The notes under the pieces were generated by a model. That model had not been told where the DNA came from. It made no database searches and was given only the letters and a program-made list of their open reading frames with translations. Positions 34,371-43,269 of a stretch of DNA of 64,000 nucleotides are shown here, piece by piece (within the stretch, counting starts at the first letter, position 1; each line of letters starts with the position of its first letter). Origin of the DNA: Blastococcus sp. Marseille-P5729 (GTDB lineage: Bacteria > Actinomycetota > Actinomycetes > Mycobacteriales > Antricoccaceae); assembly GCF_900292035.1 (NCBI RefSeq), contig NZ_OMPO01000002.1:682001-746000 (forward strand), given 5' to 3'. The translations under genes and the position numbers were made by a program.

Positions 34371-37195
34371 GCGCCACCTCCCACCAGGGCCAGGAAGGCG
34401 TCCTCCAGCCGGCGTCGCGGGACCACCTGCTCGACGGCGACGCCGGCGGCGACCAGCGCCGTCACCAGATCGCTGGCTCGTGCCTCACTGAGCTCGACCA
34501 TGATCCGCCGTTCCTCGTTGCCAGTGACCTCCACGCCGTCGATGCCCGCCAGCACCTCGAGCGCGGTGGCCGGGTCGTCGACGTCGATGTCGATCTCGCT
34601 GCCCGCGCCGACCACCTCGGCGACCGTCCCGTCGGCGATCACCTCGCCGAAGTTCACCACGACGACGTGCGAGCAGGTCTGCTCGACCTCGGCCAGCTGG
34701 TGGCTGGAGACGAGCACGGCCCGGCCGTCGACGGCGTACGACTGCAGCACCTGGCGCATCTCGGCGATCTGCGGCGGGGCCAGGCCGCTGGTCGGCTCGT
34801 CGAGCACCAGCAGGGCGGGCAGGCCCAGCATCGCCTGCGCGATCGCGACCCGCTGCCGCATGCCCTGCGAGTAGGTGCGCACCTTGCGCTCGATGTTCTT
34901 GCCGAGGCCGGCGATCTCGATCACCCGGTCGAAGTGCGCGTCCTCCGCGGGCCGGCCGGTCGCCGCCCAGTACAGCTTCAGGTTGTCGATGCCCGACAGG
35001 TGCGGCATCAGGCCGACGCCCTCGACGAAGCAGCCGAGCCGGCTGAGCACCGGAGCGCCGGGACGGACGCGGTGCCCGAAGACCCGCAGCTCACCCTCGG
35101 TCGGGTGGATCAGTCCCATCAGCATCCGCAGCGTCGTGGTCTTACCCGCGCCGTTGGGCCCGAGTAGCCCGACGACCTGCTCGCGCTCGACCCGGAACGA
35201 GACGTCCTTGACCGCGACGAAGCCGTCGGCGTACGCCTTGCGCAGCCCGGTCACGACCAGCGGGACGTCGTCGAGAACCGCGTCGTGGTCGACGACCTCG
35301 GCACGTCGCCGCCGGGCGCGCGCGATCAGCCAGCCGGCCAGCGCCAGCGCGGCACCGATGCCCAGGCCGATGAGCACCCTGTTCCAGACCGAGCTGGCCA
35401 GGGACAGCGAGCGGGTCTCGATGCTCGTATAGCCCAGCTCCCCGCCGTCCGCGAGCGAGACGCTGAAGGTCTGCTGCTGCAGCGGCTGCTCGTAGGCGCG
35501 GTCGGTCGAGGCGACCGCGAGGATCATCCGGTGCCCAGACTCGAACCGGTGCGCGACCGCCGGCAGGGTGACCTCGACGGTCGTGCTGCCGCCATTGGGC
35601 GGTACGACGACCGGCGCAACCTGCCCGCCGGGCAGTCCCGGCAGGCCTGACCCGGTTCCGTCGTACAGCTTCACGAACACGAATCCGCCGTCCGGCATGC
35701 CCTCGATCGTCAGGGTGACGGTCGGGCTGCCGACGACGGTGACCGGCTCGTCGAGCGTCGGTGAGACGAAGTAAGCGGCCTGGCCGGGCGGGTCGAAGGC
35801 GACGCCGAGGGCTCCGAGGCCGGGCAGCGTCGACAACGAGCCGGGGGCGGAGCCGGGCGGGCGGACGACGGTCTGCGGCGGTCCGCCGAGAGAGATCTCC
35901 TCGCGCTCGGCCGCGCTCGGGTAACGATCGGCGATCTCGACCCGCTGGGCGGGCCGGCCGCTGCCGGCACGCGTGGTCAGGCCGGTGCGCTGCGCCAGCT
36001 CGAAGTCCGCGGACGGCTGCTCGCCCTCGCCGGCGAGGTAGTAGCCGAACCACTCGGCGGTGAGCTGCTGGATCCGGGCGAGCTCGGCATCGGAGGAGGC
36101 GACTCCCCCGTTGTCGTGGCCGCCCGCGGTCCAGACCATCTTCACCGTCGCGCCGGCCTCGCGCAGCTGCGCTGCCGTCACGTCGGCCTCGCTGAGCGGG
36201 AACAGCGAGTCGGCCTGGCCCTGCACCAGCATCGTCGGGATGTCGATCTGCCCGGCCACCGAGTACGGCGACGAGGCATCCAGGAGCGCCAGCCCGGACT
36301 CGTCGAGGCCCTGCCCCTCGGCGGCCGCGGCGTAGACGGTGCAGATCTCCTGGGAGAACCTGCCGCACACCGGGTCCGCGCCGGCCCCCGGTGTGGCCGG
36401 ACCGGCTCCGTTCTGCGTCCCCGGACTACTCTCGGCCGGTCCCGTAGCCGAGTCGCCGTCATCCGAGTCACCCTCGCCCGATCCGGTGACGCCGCCGAGG
36501 ACGCTGGTCAGGTCGATGCCCTTGCCGAACCCGAAGAAGGTACCTGCCCACTCCCTCTTGAACACGCCGGTGGTCGGATCGGCGTCGGTGGCCGGTGCGG
36601 CGAACCCTTCCGGGGCACCGGCGGCGTCCGGGAAGAACACCCGCGCCATCCGGTTCCAGGTGATCATCGGGACGATCGCGTCGACCCGCTGGTCGTGGCC
36701 GGCGGCCAGCAGCGCGAGTGCGCCGCCGTACGACCCGCCGGCGATGCCGACCCTCGGATCCCCGTCAGAATCGAGCAGGACGTCGTCGCGCTCGGCGAGG
36801 TAGTCGATCAGGTTCGAGGCGTCGGCGACCTCGGCGTCCGGGGCGTTCAGGTGGATCTGGCCGGTGCTCGCGCCGAACCCGCGGGCGGTGTAGGTGAGCA
36901 CGACGAAACCACGTTCGGCGAGATCAACGGCGTCCGCGCGCACCGACTCCTTCGAGCCCCCGAATCCGTGGGCGAGGATCACGGCGGGTGCTGGGTCGTC
37001 GCTCGAGGCGGCGTGCGGCACGAGCACCGTGACGTCGAGGGTCACGGACTCCGCCGCGGTGTCACTGTCGAACCGGAAGGACTCCGTGTCGTACGCCGGC
37101 GCGCCGGAGGCCTGGCGCCACACGAGGAACCCGGCGATCACGAGCACCGCGGCGACCAGGGCAAACAGCCGCCTGCCGGAGAACCATTTCGCCAC
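34367..37195 (-). CDS. alpha/beta hydrolase - ABC ATPase fusion
   Basis: This 942-residue two-part protein has an N-terminal hydrophobic helix (about 8-26) that would place the next ~570 residues outside the cell. That part is an X-Pro-dipeptidyl-peptidase/CocE-like hydrolase with nucleophile Ser in GIAGGSYGGALAL (near 152), Asp in QGQADSLFPL and His in TAGGHDNGG, followed by a beta-rich C-domain. A second helix (about 603-620, IGLGIGAALALAGWLIA) returns the chain to the cytoplasm for a complete ABC ATPase: GPNGAGKTTTLRM (near 677), a YSQGMRQRVAIAQ signature and LLVLDEPTSGLAP. It overlaps the permease gene by 4 bp. A single chain thus couples an extracytoplasmic peptidase/esterase to a transporter motor. 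GTG 37195 is the likely start. Confidence 0.88.
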   Translation of the reverse strand: MAKWFSGRRLFALVAAVLVIAGFLVWRQASGAPAYDTESFRFDSDTAAESVTLDVTVLVPHAASSDDPAPAVILAHGFGGSKESVRADAVDLAERGFVVLTYTARGFGASTGQIHLNAPDAEVADASNLIDYLAERDDVLLDSDGDPRVGIAGGSYGGALALLAAGHDQRVDAIVPMITWNRMARVFFPDAAGAPEGFAAPATDADPTTGVFKREWAGTFFGFGKGIDLTSVLGGVTGSGEGDSDDGDSATGPAESSPGTQNGAGPATPGAGADPVCGRFSQEICTVYAAAAEGQGLDESGLALLDASSPYSVAGQIDIPTMLVQGQADSLFPLSEADVTAAQLREAGATVKMVWTAGGHDNGGVASSDAELARIQQLTAEWFGYYLAGEGEQPSADFELAQRTGLTTRAGSGRPAQRVEIADRYPSAAEREEISLGGPPQTVVRPPGSAPGSLSTLPGLGALGVAFDPPGQAAYFVSPTLDEPVTVVGSPTVTLTIEGMPDGGFVFVKLYDGTGSGLPGLPGGQVAPVVVPPNGGSTTVEVTLPAVAHRFESGHRMILAVASTDRAYEQPLQQQTFSVSLADGGELGYTSIETRSLSLASSVWNRVLIGLGIGAALALAGWLIARARRRRAEVVDHDAVLDDVPLVVTGLRKAYADGFVAVKDVSFRVEREQVVGLLGPNGAGKTTTLRMLMGLIHPTEGELRVFGHRVRPGAPVLSRLGCFVEGVGLMPHLSGIDNLKLYWAATGRPAEDAHFDRVIEIAGLGKNIERKVRTYSQGMRQRVAIAQAMLGLPALLVLDEPTSGLAPPQIAEMRQVLQSYAVDGRAVLVSSHQLAEVEQTCSHVVVVNFGEVIADGTVAEVVGAGSEIDIDVDDPATALEVLAGIDGVEVTGNEERRIMVELSEARASDLVTALVAAGVAVEQVVPRRRLEDAFLALVGGGA

Positions 37196-37237
37196 GCGCC
37201 CCGCCGTCCGTTCAGAAGATCAACCAGAAGGACAACT

Positions 37238-37293
37238 GACACTCCCCTTCGATGGTTCCCGCCGGAGCACCGGGACCATCGACGGAGAGTGTC
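37238..37293 (-). terminator. long hairpin between GH65 fusion and hydrolase-ABC genes
   Basis: An outer stem GACACTC/GAGTGTC (37238-37244, 37287-37293) and an inner stem TCGATGGT(T)CCC/GGGACCATCGA with one bulge form an imperfect long hairpin. It lies 20 bp after the GH65-fusion stop on the minus strand and 43 bp upstream of the next gene's start, fitting a terminator. Confidence 0.65.
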
Positions 37294-37312
37294 GAGCGGT
37301 GTGGGACGGCGA

Positions 37313-40300
37313 TCAGCTGGCGGCGAGCACGCCCTGGGCCAGCTGCTCCCGATCGACCTGGTCCAGCGAGGCGACGACCAGATCCGCCGAGGTCAGCAGG
37401 TCCTCGTCATCGAGCCGGGCCACGCCGATGACGCACATGCCGGCCGCCTTCCCCGCGGTGACGCCGGCAGCCGCATCCTCGAGCACCAGACAGTCCGACG
37501 GCGTCACGCCGAGCGCGGCGGCAGCGGTCAGGAAGATCTCCGGATCGGGCTTCCCGTGGATGTAGTCGCGCCCGGACAGGTTCGCGTCGAACACGTCCGA
37601 CAGCCGCGTACCCGGCTTTATCGCGTCGGTCTGGATGCCGGCCCGCTGCAGGAACCTGCTCACGTCGATGCGGCTCATCAGCCGCTGCGCGTTCTTCGAC
37701 GACGAAGCAGCGGCGATCGGGATCCGCAGGTTCTTCACGTCCACCAGGAAGCGCAGGGCGTCGTCGAACTCCTGAAACTCACCCTCGTCGATCAGCTGCA
37801 CCAGCTTGTGCTGCTTGAGGTCGGCGTACTGCTTGGCCCGACGTTCGGCGTCCGGGACGCCGAAGTAGCGCAGCGCCGCGAGCGCACCCTGAATCCGGGG
37901 GCGCCCAGCGACGACCTCCTGGTAGACGCGGTCGTCGAAGGCCTCGGGCGAGTAGCTGGTCTGCCCGGCGACGTCGGACCATTCGCCGGTCATCAGGTCC
38001 TCCAGCGCTCCCCGCCACGACAGCTCGTGCGGGGAGTCGACCAGCAGACCGTCGATGTCGAAGATCACCGCGGCGAAACCGGGGGTAGCGTGCTCGACCG
38101 GCCGGCCGTCGACGACGAAGGTACTCGTCTCGCCGCGGGCGAGGGTCACGATCTCGTCGCCGACACCGATGCGTACGGTATGGCTCTGTCCCTCCGACTC
38201 GCTGGTCACGCGCAGCTCGTTGCCGTCGATCGCGATCGCCAGCGTGGCGCCCCGGAACTGCATCCGCAGGCGCAGGCCGTGCAGATGGTCCAGCTGCGTG
38301 GGGTTGATGTGCAGGACGCCGTGCCGTACGTCGGTCCCGAGGTAGGCCCGCTGCACCAGGTCGAGGGTGCCGGCCATCACGCCGAGGTGGATGCCCTCCC
38401 GGGTGGTGCCGCCCTGGATGTCACCGATGTCGCTCTCGAGCGCCACCTTGAAGCGCTCCCACGAGCTGTCCGGGTCGAGGGAGGCCAGGACGCCGGCATG
38501 CGTCACCCAGCTCAGCGTCGAGCCGTGCGAGGTGCGCCGGTCGTAGTAGTCGATGGTGCGCTTGGCAAGATCCTCGTCGAGCCGGTAACCGAGCCGCGCG
38601 AAGATCCGCGTCAGGGTGCTGAGCGGGAACAGGTAGAAGAGCATCACCGCGTCGGCCTGCTTGGCCAGCTTGTAGCGGTCCGGGTCGTCGTCCTCGGCCT
38701 TCAGGATGCGATCGAGGCGCTGGATGTCGCCGTACTTCTCGCGGTAGGCATCCCAGTCGAGCTCGGCGAGGTCCTCGTACCCCTCGAACTGGCTCAGGAT
38801 GCCGTCGCGGTGGAAGGGCACGAACATCCGGTGGCTCATGTCCTTCCACTGAGCCACCTCCTCCTCGGTGAGCCCGATGCGGTGCATCAGCGACAGGCGG
38901 CGGGTCCCCGGCAGCAGGTGCAGCACCTGCTGGGCGACCTCGCAGATCCAGGCGACCATGACATTCGTGTACGCGTTGTTGCGCAGGCCGCCCTCGTCCG
39001 CGCCGGGGTATTTCTCGTGAAACTCGTCCGGCCCCATCACGCCGTGGATCTCCCAGCGCTCACGCTCGGGGTTGAAGTGCGCCAGCGACGCCCAGAACCG
39101 GGCGATCTCCAGCATCATCTCCGCGCCGGAATCGCGCAAGAACTGGAAGTCGTCGGTCGCCTGGTAGTAGCTCCAGATGTTGTAGAAGATCGCGGCGTTC
39201 ACGTGCCGCTGGTTGCGGCTGAGGTCGGGGTCCCACTGGCCGGACATCGGGTTCAGGTGGACGACCTGGGTCTCCTCCTGCCCGTCGCTGCCGCTCTGCC
39301 AGGGAAACATCGCCCCTTTCAGGCCGAGATCTGCCGCGGCCGCGCGCGCCTCGCCCAGCCGGCGGAAGCGGTACATCAGCAGCCCGTCGGTCACGGCGGG
39401 CAGACGGAAGTTCAGGAAGGGGAAGACGTACATCTCGTCCCAGAAGATGTGCCCCCGGTAGGCCTCGCCGTTCAGCCCGCGGGCCGGGACGCCCGCGTCC
39501 TGATGCGGCGTGTTGCGTGAGCAGACCTGCATCAGGTGACAGATGTGCAGGCGCAGCAGGAACTGCACTCGCTCGTCGCTGGGCAGCTCGATGTTGCACG
39601 CCGCCCACAGCTCCTCCCAGGCGTTGGCGCTGTAGGAGAGCTCCTGGTCGAACCGGCCGTACCGGGTGACGACCTTGCCGGCCTGGGTCATCGGCTCGTT
39701 GATGGCCCGGTCGTGCGAGTTGAACACCGACACCATCTTCTCGACGCGCACCGTCTCGCCGTCCGTGATGTCGAAGGAGAGCGTCTGGTGTATGTAGTCC
39801 TCGATCTGGAAGGTGTCGCGCTCGACGTCCATCTCCTCGTCGCCGCGATAGACGCGGGTGCGGGCCGCCTGGGCGATCTCGATCTGCGACTGGCGGGTCT
39901 GTGCCTTGAGCCCGATCGTGTCCGGGGCGATCACGCGGGGACCCAGCGGCGCGAGATGGCGCCCCTGCAGGGCCTTGTAGCGCTCGACGCCGGCGTTGGT
40001 GATGACTCCGTTGATGCCGGAGATGACCGTGAGCCGACCGGAGTAGTTCTCCGCCGTGAGGTCCCAGGAGATCCCGGCCTGATGGATGCGCCGCATGCTG
40101 ACGAACCGGCGACTGACCAGCTTCGTGATGCGCCCATGCCGGTCGGCGAACCGGATCTCGCGGACCATGAGGTTGCTGGCCAGCTCCATCCGATGGGTGT
40201 AGTCGAGGATCTTCACCTTCGAGATGTGGAACGGCTCGCCGCCGTCGATGGAGAGCTTCATGGTCAGCCAGTTCGGCAGATTGACCATGTCCTCGTTCAA

Positions 40301-40528
40301 CACCGGCCGCCCGGAGAGGATCGTCGTCTCGCGGTTGAAGATCCCGTGCGAGTAGGTGCCCGGGTAGTGGACCTCGTTGGCGTCCTCCCACTCCAGCGTG
40401 CCGCGGGTGCAGAAATAGCCGTTGCCGGTCGAGGTGAGCGTCTCGCGGAGCATCTCGTGCTCCGGGGTGTAACCGGTGTATACCAGCTCGTCGGTGGGGC
40501 TCTCGATCGCGCCATGCATAGCGGTCAT
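37313..40528 (-). CDS. GH65 disaccharide phosphorylase fused to beta-phosphoglucomutase-type HAD
   Basis: This 1071-residue bifunctional protein has a GH65 N-terminal part (about 1-800). It carries the central MGPDEFHEKYPGADEGGLRNNAYTNVM segment, whose Glu (near 497) is the general acid, and a phosphate-site-like THAGVLA(S)LDP region, matching trehalose/kojibiose phosphorylases. From about residue 820 a HAD domain follows: FDIDGLLVDS, AAASSSKNA, KPDPEIFL and CLVLEDAAAGV. This combination would split an alpha-disaccharide with phosphate to beta-glucose-1-phosphate and convert it to glucose-6-phosphate in one chain. ATG 40528 has AGGA upstream and lies 7 bp after the otsB stop. M. tuberculosis carries the same two activities as neighbours (Rv3400/Rv3401). 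Confidence 0.9.
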   Translation of the reverse strand: MTAMHGAIESPTDELVYTGYTPEHEMLRETLTSTGNGYFCTRGTLEWEDANEVHYPGTYSHGIFNRETTILSGRPVLNEDMVNLPNWLTMKLSIDGGEPFHISKVKILDYTHRMELASNLMVREIRFADRHGRITKLVSRRFVSMRRIHQAGISWDLTAENYSGRLTVISGINGVITNAGVERYKALQGRHLAPLGPRVIAPDTIGLKAQTRQSQIEIAQAARTRVYRGDEEMDVERDTFQIEDYIHQTLSFDITDGETVRVEKMVSVFNSHDRAINEPMTQAGKVVTRYGRFDQELSYSANAWEELWAACNIELPSDERVQFLLRLHICHLMQVCSRNTPHQDAGVPARGLNGEAYRGHIFWDEMYVFPFLNFRLPAVTDGLLMYRFRRLGEARAAAADLGLKGAMFPWQSGSDGQEETQVVHLNPMSGQWDPDLSRNQRHVNAAIFYNIWSYYQATDDFQFLRDSGAEMMLEIARFWASLAHFNPERERWEIHGVMGPDEFHEKYPGADEGGLRNNAYTNVMVAWICEVAQQVLHLLPGTRRLSLMHRIGLTEEEVAQWKDMSHRMFVPFHRDGILSQFEGYEDLAELDWDAYREKYGDIQRLDRILKAEDDDPDRYKLAKQADAVMLFYLFPLSTLTRIFARLGYRLDEDLAKRTIDYYDRRTSHGSTLSWVTHAGVLASLDPDSSWERFKVALESDIGDIQGGTTREGIHLGVMAGTLDLVQRAYLGTDVRHGVLHINPTQLDHLHGLRLRMQFRGATLAIAIDGNELRVTSESEGQSHTVRIGVGDEIVTLARGETSTFVVDGRPVEHATPGFAAVIFDIDGLLVDSPHELSWRGALEDLMTGEWSDVAGQTSYSPEAFDDRVYQEVVAGRPRIQGALAALRYFGVPDAERRAKQYADLKQHKLVQLIDEGEFQEFDDALRFLVDVKNLRIPIAAASSSKNAQRLMSRIDVSRFLQRAGIQTDAIKPGTRLSDVFDANLSGRDYIHGKPDPEIFLTAAAALGVTPSDCLVLEDAAAGVTAGKAAGMCVIGVARLDDEDLLTSADLVVASLDQVDREQLAQGVLAAS

Positions 40529-40535
40529 CGGATTC

Positions 40536-41369
40536 CTATCGGTCGTCGCCGTCGATCAGCTCGCTGGCCAGGCGGTCGAAGAAGCGCTGGACCTCGTCGG
40601 GCGAGTCCAGGCGCAGGGTGGCATCGGAGTGCCGGTCGGCGACCTCCGGGTCGTCGGCGGTCCCGACGAAGATCCCGATGCCGCGGCCACGCAGCGCGCT
40701 GAAGGCATGCTCGTCGGTGATGTCGTCGCCGAGGTAGACCGGTACGACGTCCGGACCGTCGAGCCCAAGCCGCTCCATCAGGTAGAGGACGGCGCGGCCC
40801 TTGTCCCATTCGACCTTGGGCTGGATCTCGAGCACCATCTTGCCCGGGGTGACCTTCAGCGAGTCCGGGTGCGCGGCGAGGATCCGCTCGACGCAGTCGG
40901 TGACCGTCTTCTGCTCCTGCGGGCTGACCAGCCGGTAGTGGACGGCGACCGAGGTGAGCTTCGGCTCGATGAGCACGCCGTCGATCCCGGAGAGCTCTTC
41001 GGTCACCTGGTCGCGAGCCTGTTCGATCAGCTCCTTGTGCTCCCCGCCCATGCGCATCTCGATGGCGCCGGCGGACGGGCTCCAGATGTCGAATCCATGG
41101 CTTCCGGCGACCACCAGATCATCCACGCCCATGAGCTCCTGCACGACCTCCCGGTCACGACCGGAGACGATGCACACCGAGCACGCGGTGCTCAGCCGCC
41201 GCACGCTCGCTCCCATCTGCGGCGTGATCACCGCGTCCTCGGGGCGATCGACGATCGGGGTGAGGACACCGTCGTAGTCCGAGAAGATGGCGACCCGCCG
41301 TCCGGCGGCCTGCTGCTCGAAAGTATCGAATTGAGTAAATGCGTTCACCAGTTCGCTGATGCGCGGCAA
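40536..41369 (-). CDS. otsB: trehalose-6-phosphate phosphatase
   Basis: This 277-residue HAD phosphatase has motif I FSDYDGVLTPI, motif II IVSGRD, the GSHGFDIW stretch typical of OtsB, and motif IV YLGDDITDEHAF. A C2-type cap occupies the middle. It dephosphorylates trehalose-6-phosphate in the OtsA-OtsB trehalose pathway; otsA is not in the window. The start is TTG 41369, supported by GGAGG with six bases of spacing and by the lack of any ATG nearby. It reads into the GH65-HAD fusion after 7 bp, so synthesis and turnover of trehalose-like sugars appear to be encoded together. Confidence 0.93.
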   Translation of the reverse strand: MPRISELVNAFTQFDTFEQQAAGRRVAIFSDYDGVLTPIVDRPEDAVITPQMGASVRRLSTACSVCIVSGRDREVVQELMGVDDLVVAGSHGFDIWSPSAGAIEMRMGGEHKELIEQARDQVTEELSGIDGVLIEPKLTSVAVHYRLVSPQEQKTVTDCVERILAAHPDSLKVTPGKMVLEIQPKVEWDKGRAVLYLMERLGLDGPDVVPVYLGDDITDEHAFSALRGRGIGIFVGTADDPEVADRHSDATLRLDSPDEVQRFFDRLASELIDGDDR

Positions 41370-41430
41370 GGATGCCTCCAGCCATGGTCGGCGTCGACCA
41401 CCCCACCCTATCTCCCGATCTTGCGGCTCA

Positions 41431-42561
41431 TCAGACCTTCTCCTCTTCCTTGGCCTCGGCGTTGATCACCTTGAGGTGCTTGGAGTCCGCGCCCTCGGCG
41501 CGCAGCGACTCGTGCGTGGGCGGATCGCTCGGGACGTGCGCCGGACGGCGCCGCTCGAACTCGGCGCGCAGCGTCGGGACGACCTCCGTGCCGAGGATCT
41601 CGACCTGCTCCAGGACGGTCTCCAGCGGCAGCCCGGCATGGTCCATGAGGAACAGCTGGCGCTGGTAGTCGCCGGCGTAGTCGGCGAACGACAGGGTGCG
41701 CTCGATGACCTGCTCGGGAGTCCCGACCGTCAAGGGAGTGGCACGGGTGAACTGCTCCAGCGACGGGCCGTGGCCGTAGACCGGCGCGACGTCGAAGTAC
41801 GGACGGAACCGCCGCTTGGCCTCGGCCTCGGTCTCGGCCATGAACGCCTGCCCGCCCAGGCCGACGATTGCCTGGTCGGCGGAGCCGTGCCCGTAGTGCT
41901 CGAATCGCTGCCGGTACAGCGCCACCATCTGCTGGGTGTGCTCGAGGTTCCAGAAGATGTTGTTGTGGAAGAACCCGTCGCCGTAGAAGGCGGCCTGCTC
42001 GGCGATCTCCGGGGTGCGGATCGAGCCGTGCCACACGAACGGCGGGACGCCGTCCAGCGGGGCGGGGGTGCTGGTGAAGCCCTGCAGCGGGGTGCGGAAC
42101 TCGCCCTGCCAGTCCACGACCTTCTCGCGCCACAGCCGCCGCAGCAGGTGGTAGTTCTCCACCGCCATCGGCAGGCCCTTGCGGATGTCCTTGCCGAACC
42201 ACGGGTAGACCGGGCCGGTGTTCCCGCGGCCCATCATCAGGTCGTTGCGGCCGCCGGAGAGATGCTGCAGGAAGGCGTAGTCCTCGGCGATCTTCACCGG
42301 GTCGTTGGTGGTGATCAGGGTGGTCGCGGTGGACAGCCGGAGCTTGTCGGTCTTGGCCGCGATGTAGGCCAGGTGGGTGGTCGGGGACGACGGCACGAAC
42401 GGCGGGTTGTGGTGCTCGCCGGTGGCGAAGACGTCCAGACCGACCTCCTCGGCCTTCAGGGCGATCTGGGTCATGGCCGCGATGCGTTCGCCTTCGGTCG
42501 GGGTGCGCCCGGTGGTCGGGTCGGGCGTGATGTCACCGACGCTGAAGATGCCGAACTGCAT
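41431..42561 (-). CDS. FMN-dependent luciferase-like monooxygenase (CE1758 type)
   Basis: This 376-residue (beta/alpha)8 luciferase-family protein starts MQFGIFSVGDITPDP. It has the FATGEHHNPPFVPSSP segment typical of bacterial-luciferase-like enzymes, a GRGNTGPVYPWFG flavin-phosphate region, and a charged C-terminal tail. It pairs with the NADPH-dependent FMN reductase encoded divergently, the arrangement I know from corynebacteria (CE1758/CE1759). It should oxygenate an organic substrate using FMNH2 supplied by that reductase; no substrate is known. ATG 42561 has AAAGGAG upstream and the promoter carries a nested palindrome. Confidence 0.85.
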   Translation of the reverse strand: MQFGIFSVGDITPDPTTGRTPTEGERIAAMTQIALKAEEVGLDVFATGEHHNPPFVPSSPTTHLAYIAAKTDKLRLSTATTLITTNDPVKIAEDYAFLQHLSGGRNDLMMGRGNTGPVYPWFGKDIRKGLPMAVENYHLLRRLWREKVVDWQGEFRTPLQGFTSTPAPLDGVPPFVWHGSIRTPEIAEQAAFYGDGFFHNNIFWNLEHTQQMVALYRQRFEHYGHGSADQAIVGLGGQAFMAETEAEAKRRFRPYFDVAPVYGHGPSLEQFTRATPLTVGTPEQVIERTLSFADYAGDYQRQLFLMDHAGLPLETVLEQVEILGTEVVPTLRAEFERRRPAHVPSDPPTHESLRAEGADSKHLKVINAEAKEEEKV

Positions 42562-42569
42562 GCCTGCTC

Positions 42570-42600
42570 CTTTGATTGAACCTTCAACATTCTATCAAAG
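42570..42600. promoter_or_regulatory. nested palindrome in the luciferase-like gene promoter
   Basis: Outer arms CTTTGAT (42570-42576) and ATCAAAG (42594-42600) enclose TTGAA-CC-TTCAA (42576-42587). On the minus strand a TAGAAT -10-like box lies within it, just before the ribosome site of the monooxygenase. A repressor bound here would block transcription. The regulator is not in the window. Confidence 0.6.
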
Positions 42601-42725
42601 GCCGGGGGTCCGCGAAGTATTCCGAGGCCTGTCCCGCGGGTAAGCATCGCCACAGTGCGAGCGTCGTCGGCCGAGGGCATACTGGTTGAGTTTTGAACAA
42701 ATTGTCGATCGTTACTGGAGATCCC

Positions 42726-43265
42726 GTGAACGTGCTCGTACTCGTCGGAAGCCTGCGCGAAGAGTCCACCAACCGTCGTCTCGCCGCGACGGTCGGCGCT
42801 CATCTGCCTGAGGGCGCGACAGCGACCGTGTACGGCCAACTCGATGCACTCCCCTTCTACTCCGAGGACGTCGACAACCCAGACGGCCCAGAGGCCGTGG
42901 CGCGATTCCGCGCCGCAGTCGCCGCCGCCGACGCGCTTGTCGTCGTCACGCCCGAGTACAACGGCACGATGTCCGGCGTCATCAAGAACGCTATCGACTG
43001 GGCATCGCGCCCGTACGGTGCCGGCTCGATCGCCGGCAAGCCGGTCGCCGTCCTCGCCGCGAGCCGATCCAGCCGCGGCGCCCAGTGGGCCCGCGAGGAT
43101 GCCGTCAAGGCGCTGCGCATCGCAGGGGCCCAACCGCTGGAGCGCACCTTCGGCCTGGGCGCGGCGCATCAGGCGTTCGCCGGAGCCGGTCTGGCCGACG
43201 ACGCGACGGCGAGTGAACTGCGCGAGGTGCTGCTCGCGCTGCACGGAGCACTCGTCTCCGCCTAA
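42726..43265 (+). CDS. NADPH-dependent FMN reductase
   Basis: This 179-residue flavodoxin-fold reductase begins VLVLVGSLREESTNRRLA, where the SLR/ESxNR loop binds FMN phosphate. It contains VVVTPEYNGTMSGVIKNAIDWASRP, the signature of the YieF/SsuE-type NADPH:FMN reductase family. It should reduce FMN for the divergent luciferase-like monooxygenase. GTG 42726 is chosen because GGAG lies five bases upstream; an in-frame TTG at 42693 would add 11 residues ahead of the fold. Four bases separate its stop from the AAA-ATPase start. Confidence 0.9.
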   Translation: MNVLVLVGSLREESTNRRLAATVGAHLPEGATATVYGQLDALPFYSEDVDNPDGPEAVARFRAAVAAADALVVVTPEYNGTMSGVIKNAIDWASRPYGAGSIAGKPVAVLAASRSSRGAQWAREDAVKALRIAGAQPLERTFGLGAAHQAFAGAGLADDATASELREVLLALHGALVSA

Positions 43266-43269
43266 AGTC

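Noticed and set aside
36116-39520. A 1134-codon open frame antisense to the hydrolase-ABC and GH65 genes
   Set aside because: It spans two genes and their intergenic terminator on the opposite strand and has no recognisable domain, only Arg/Gly/His/Val-rich shadow sequence.
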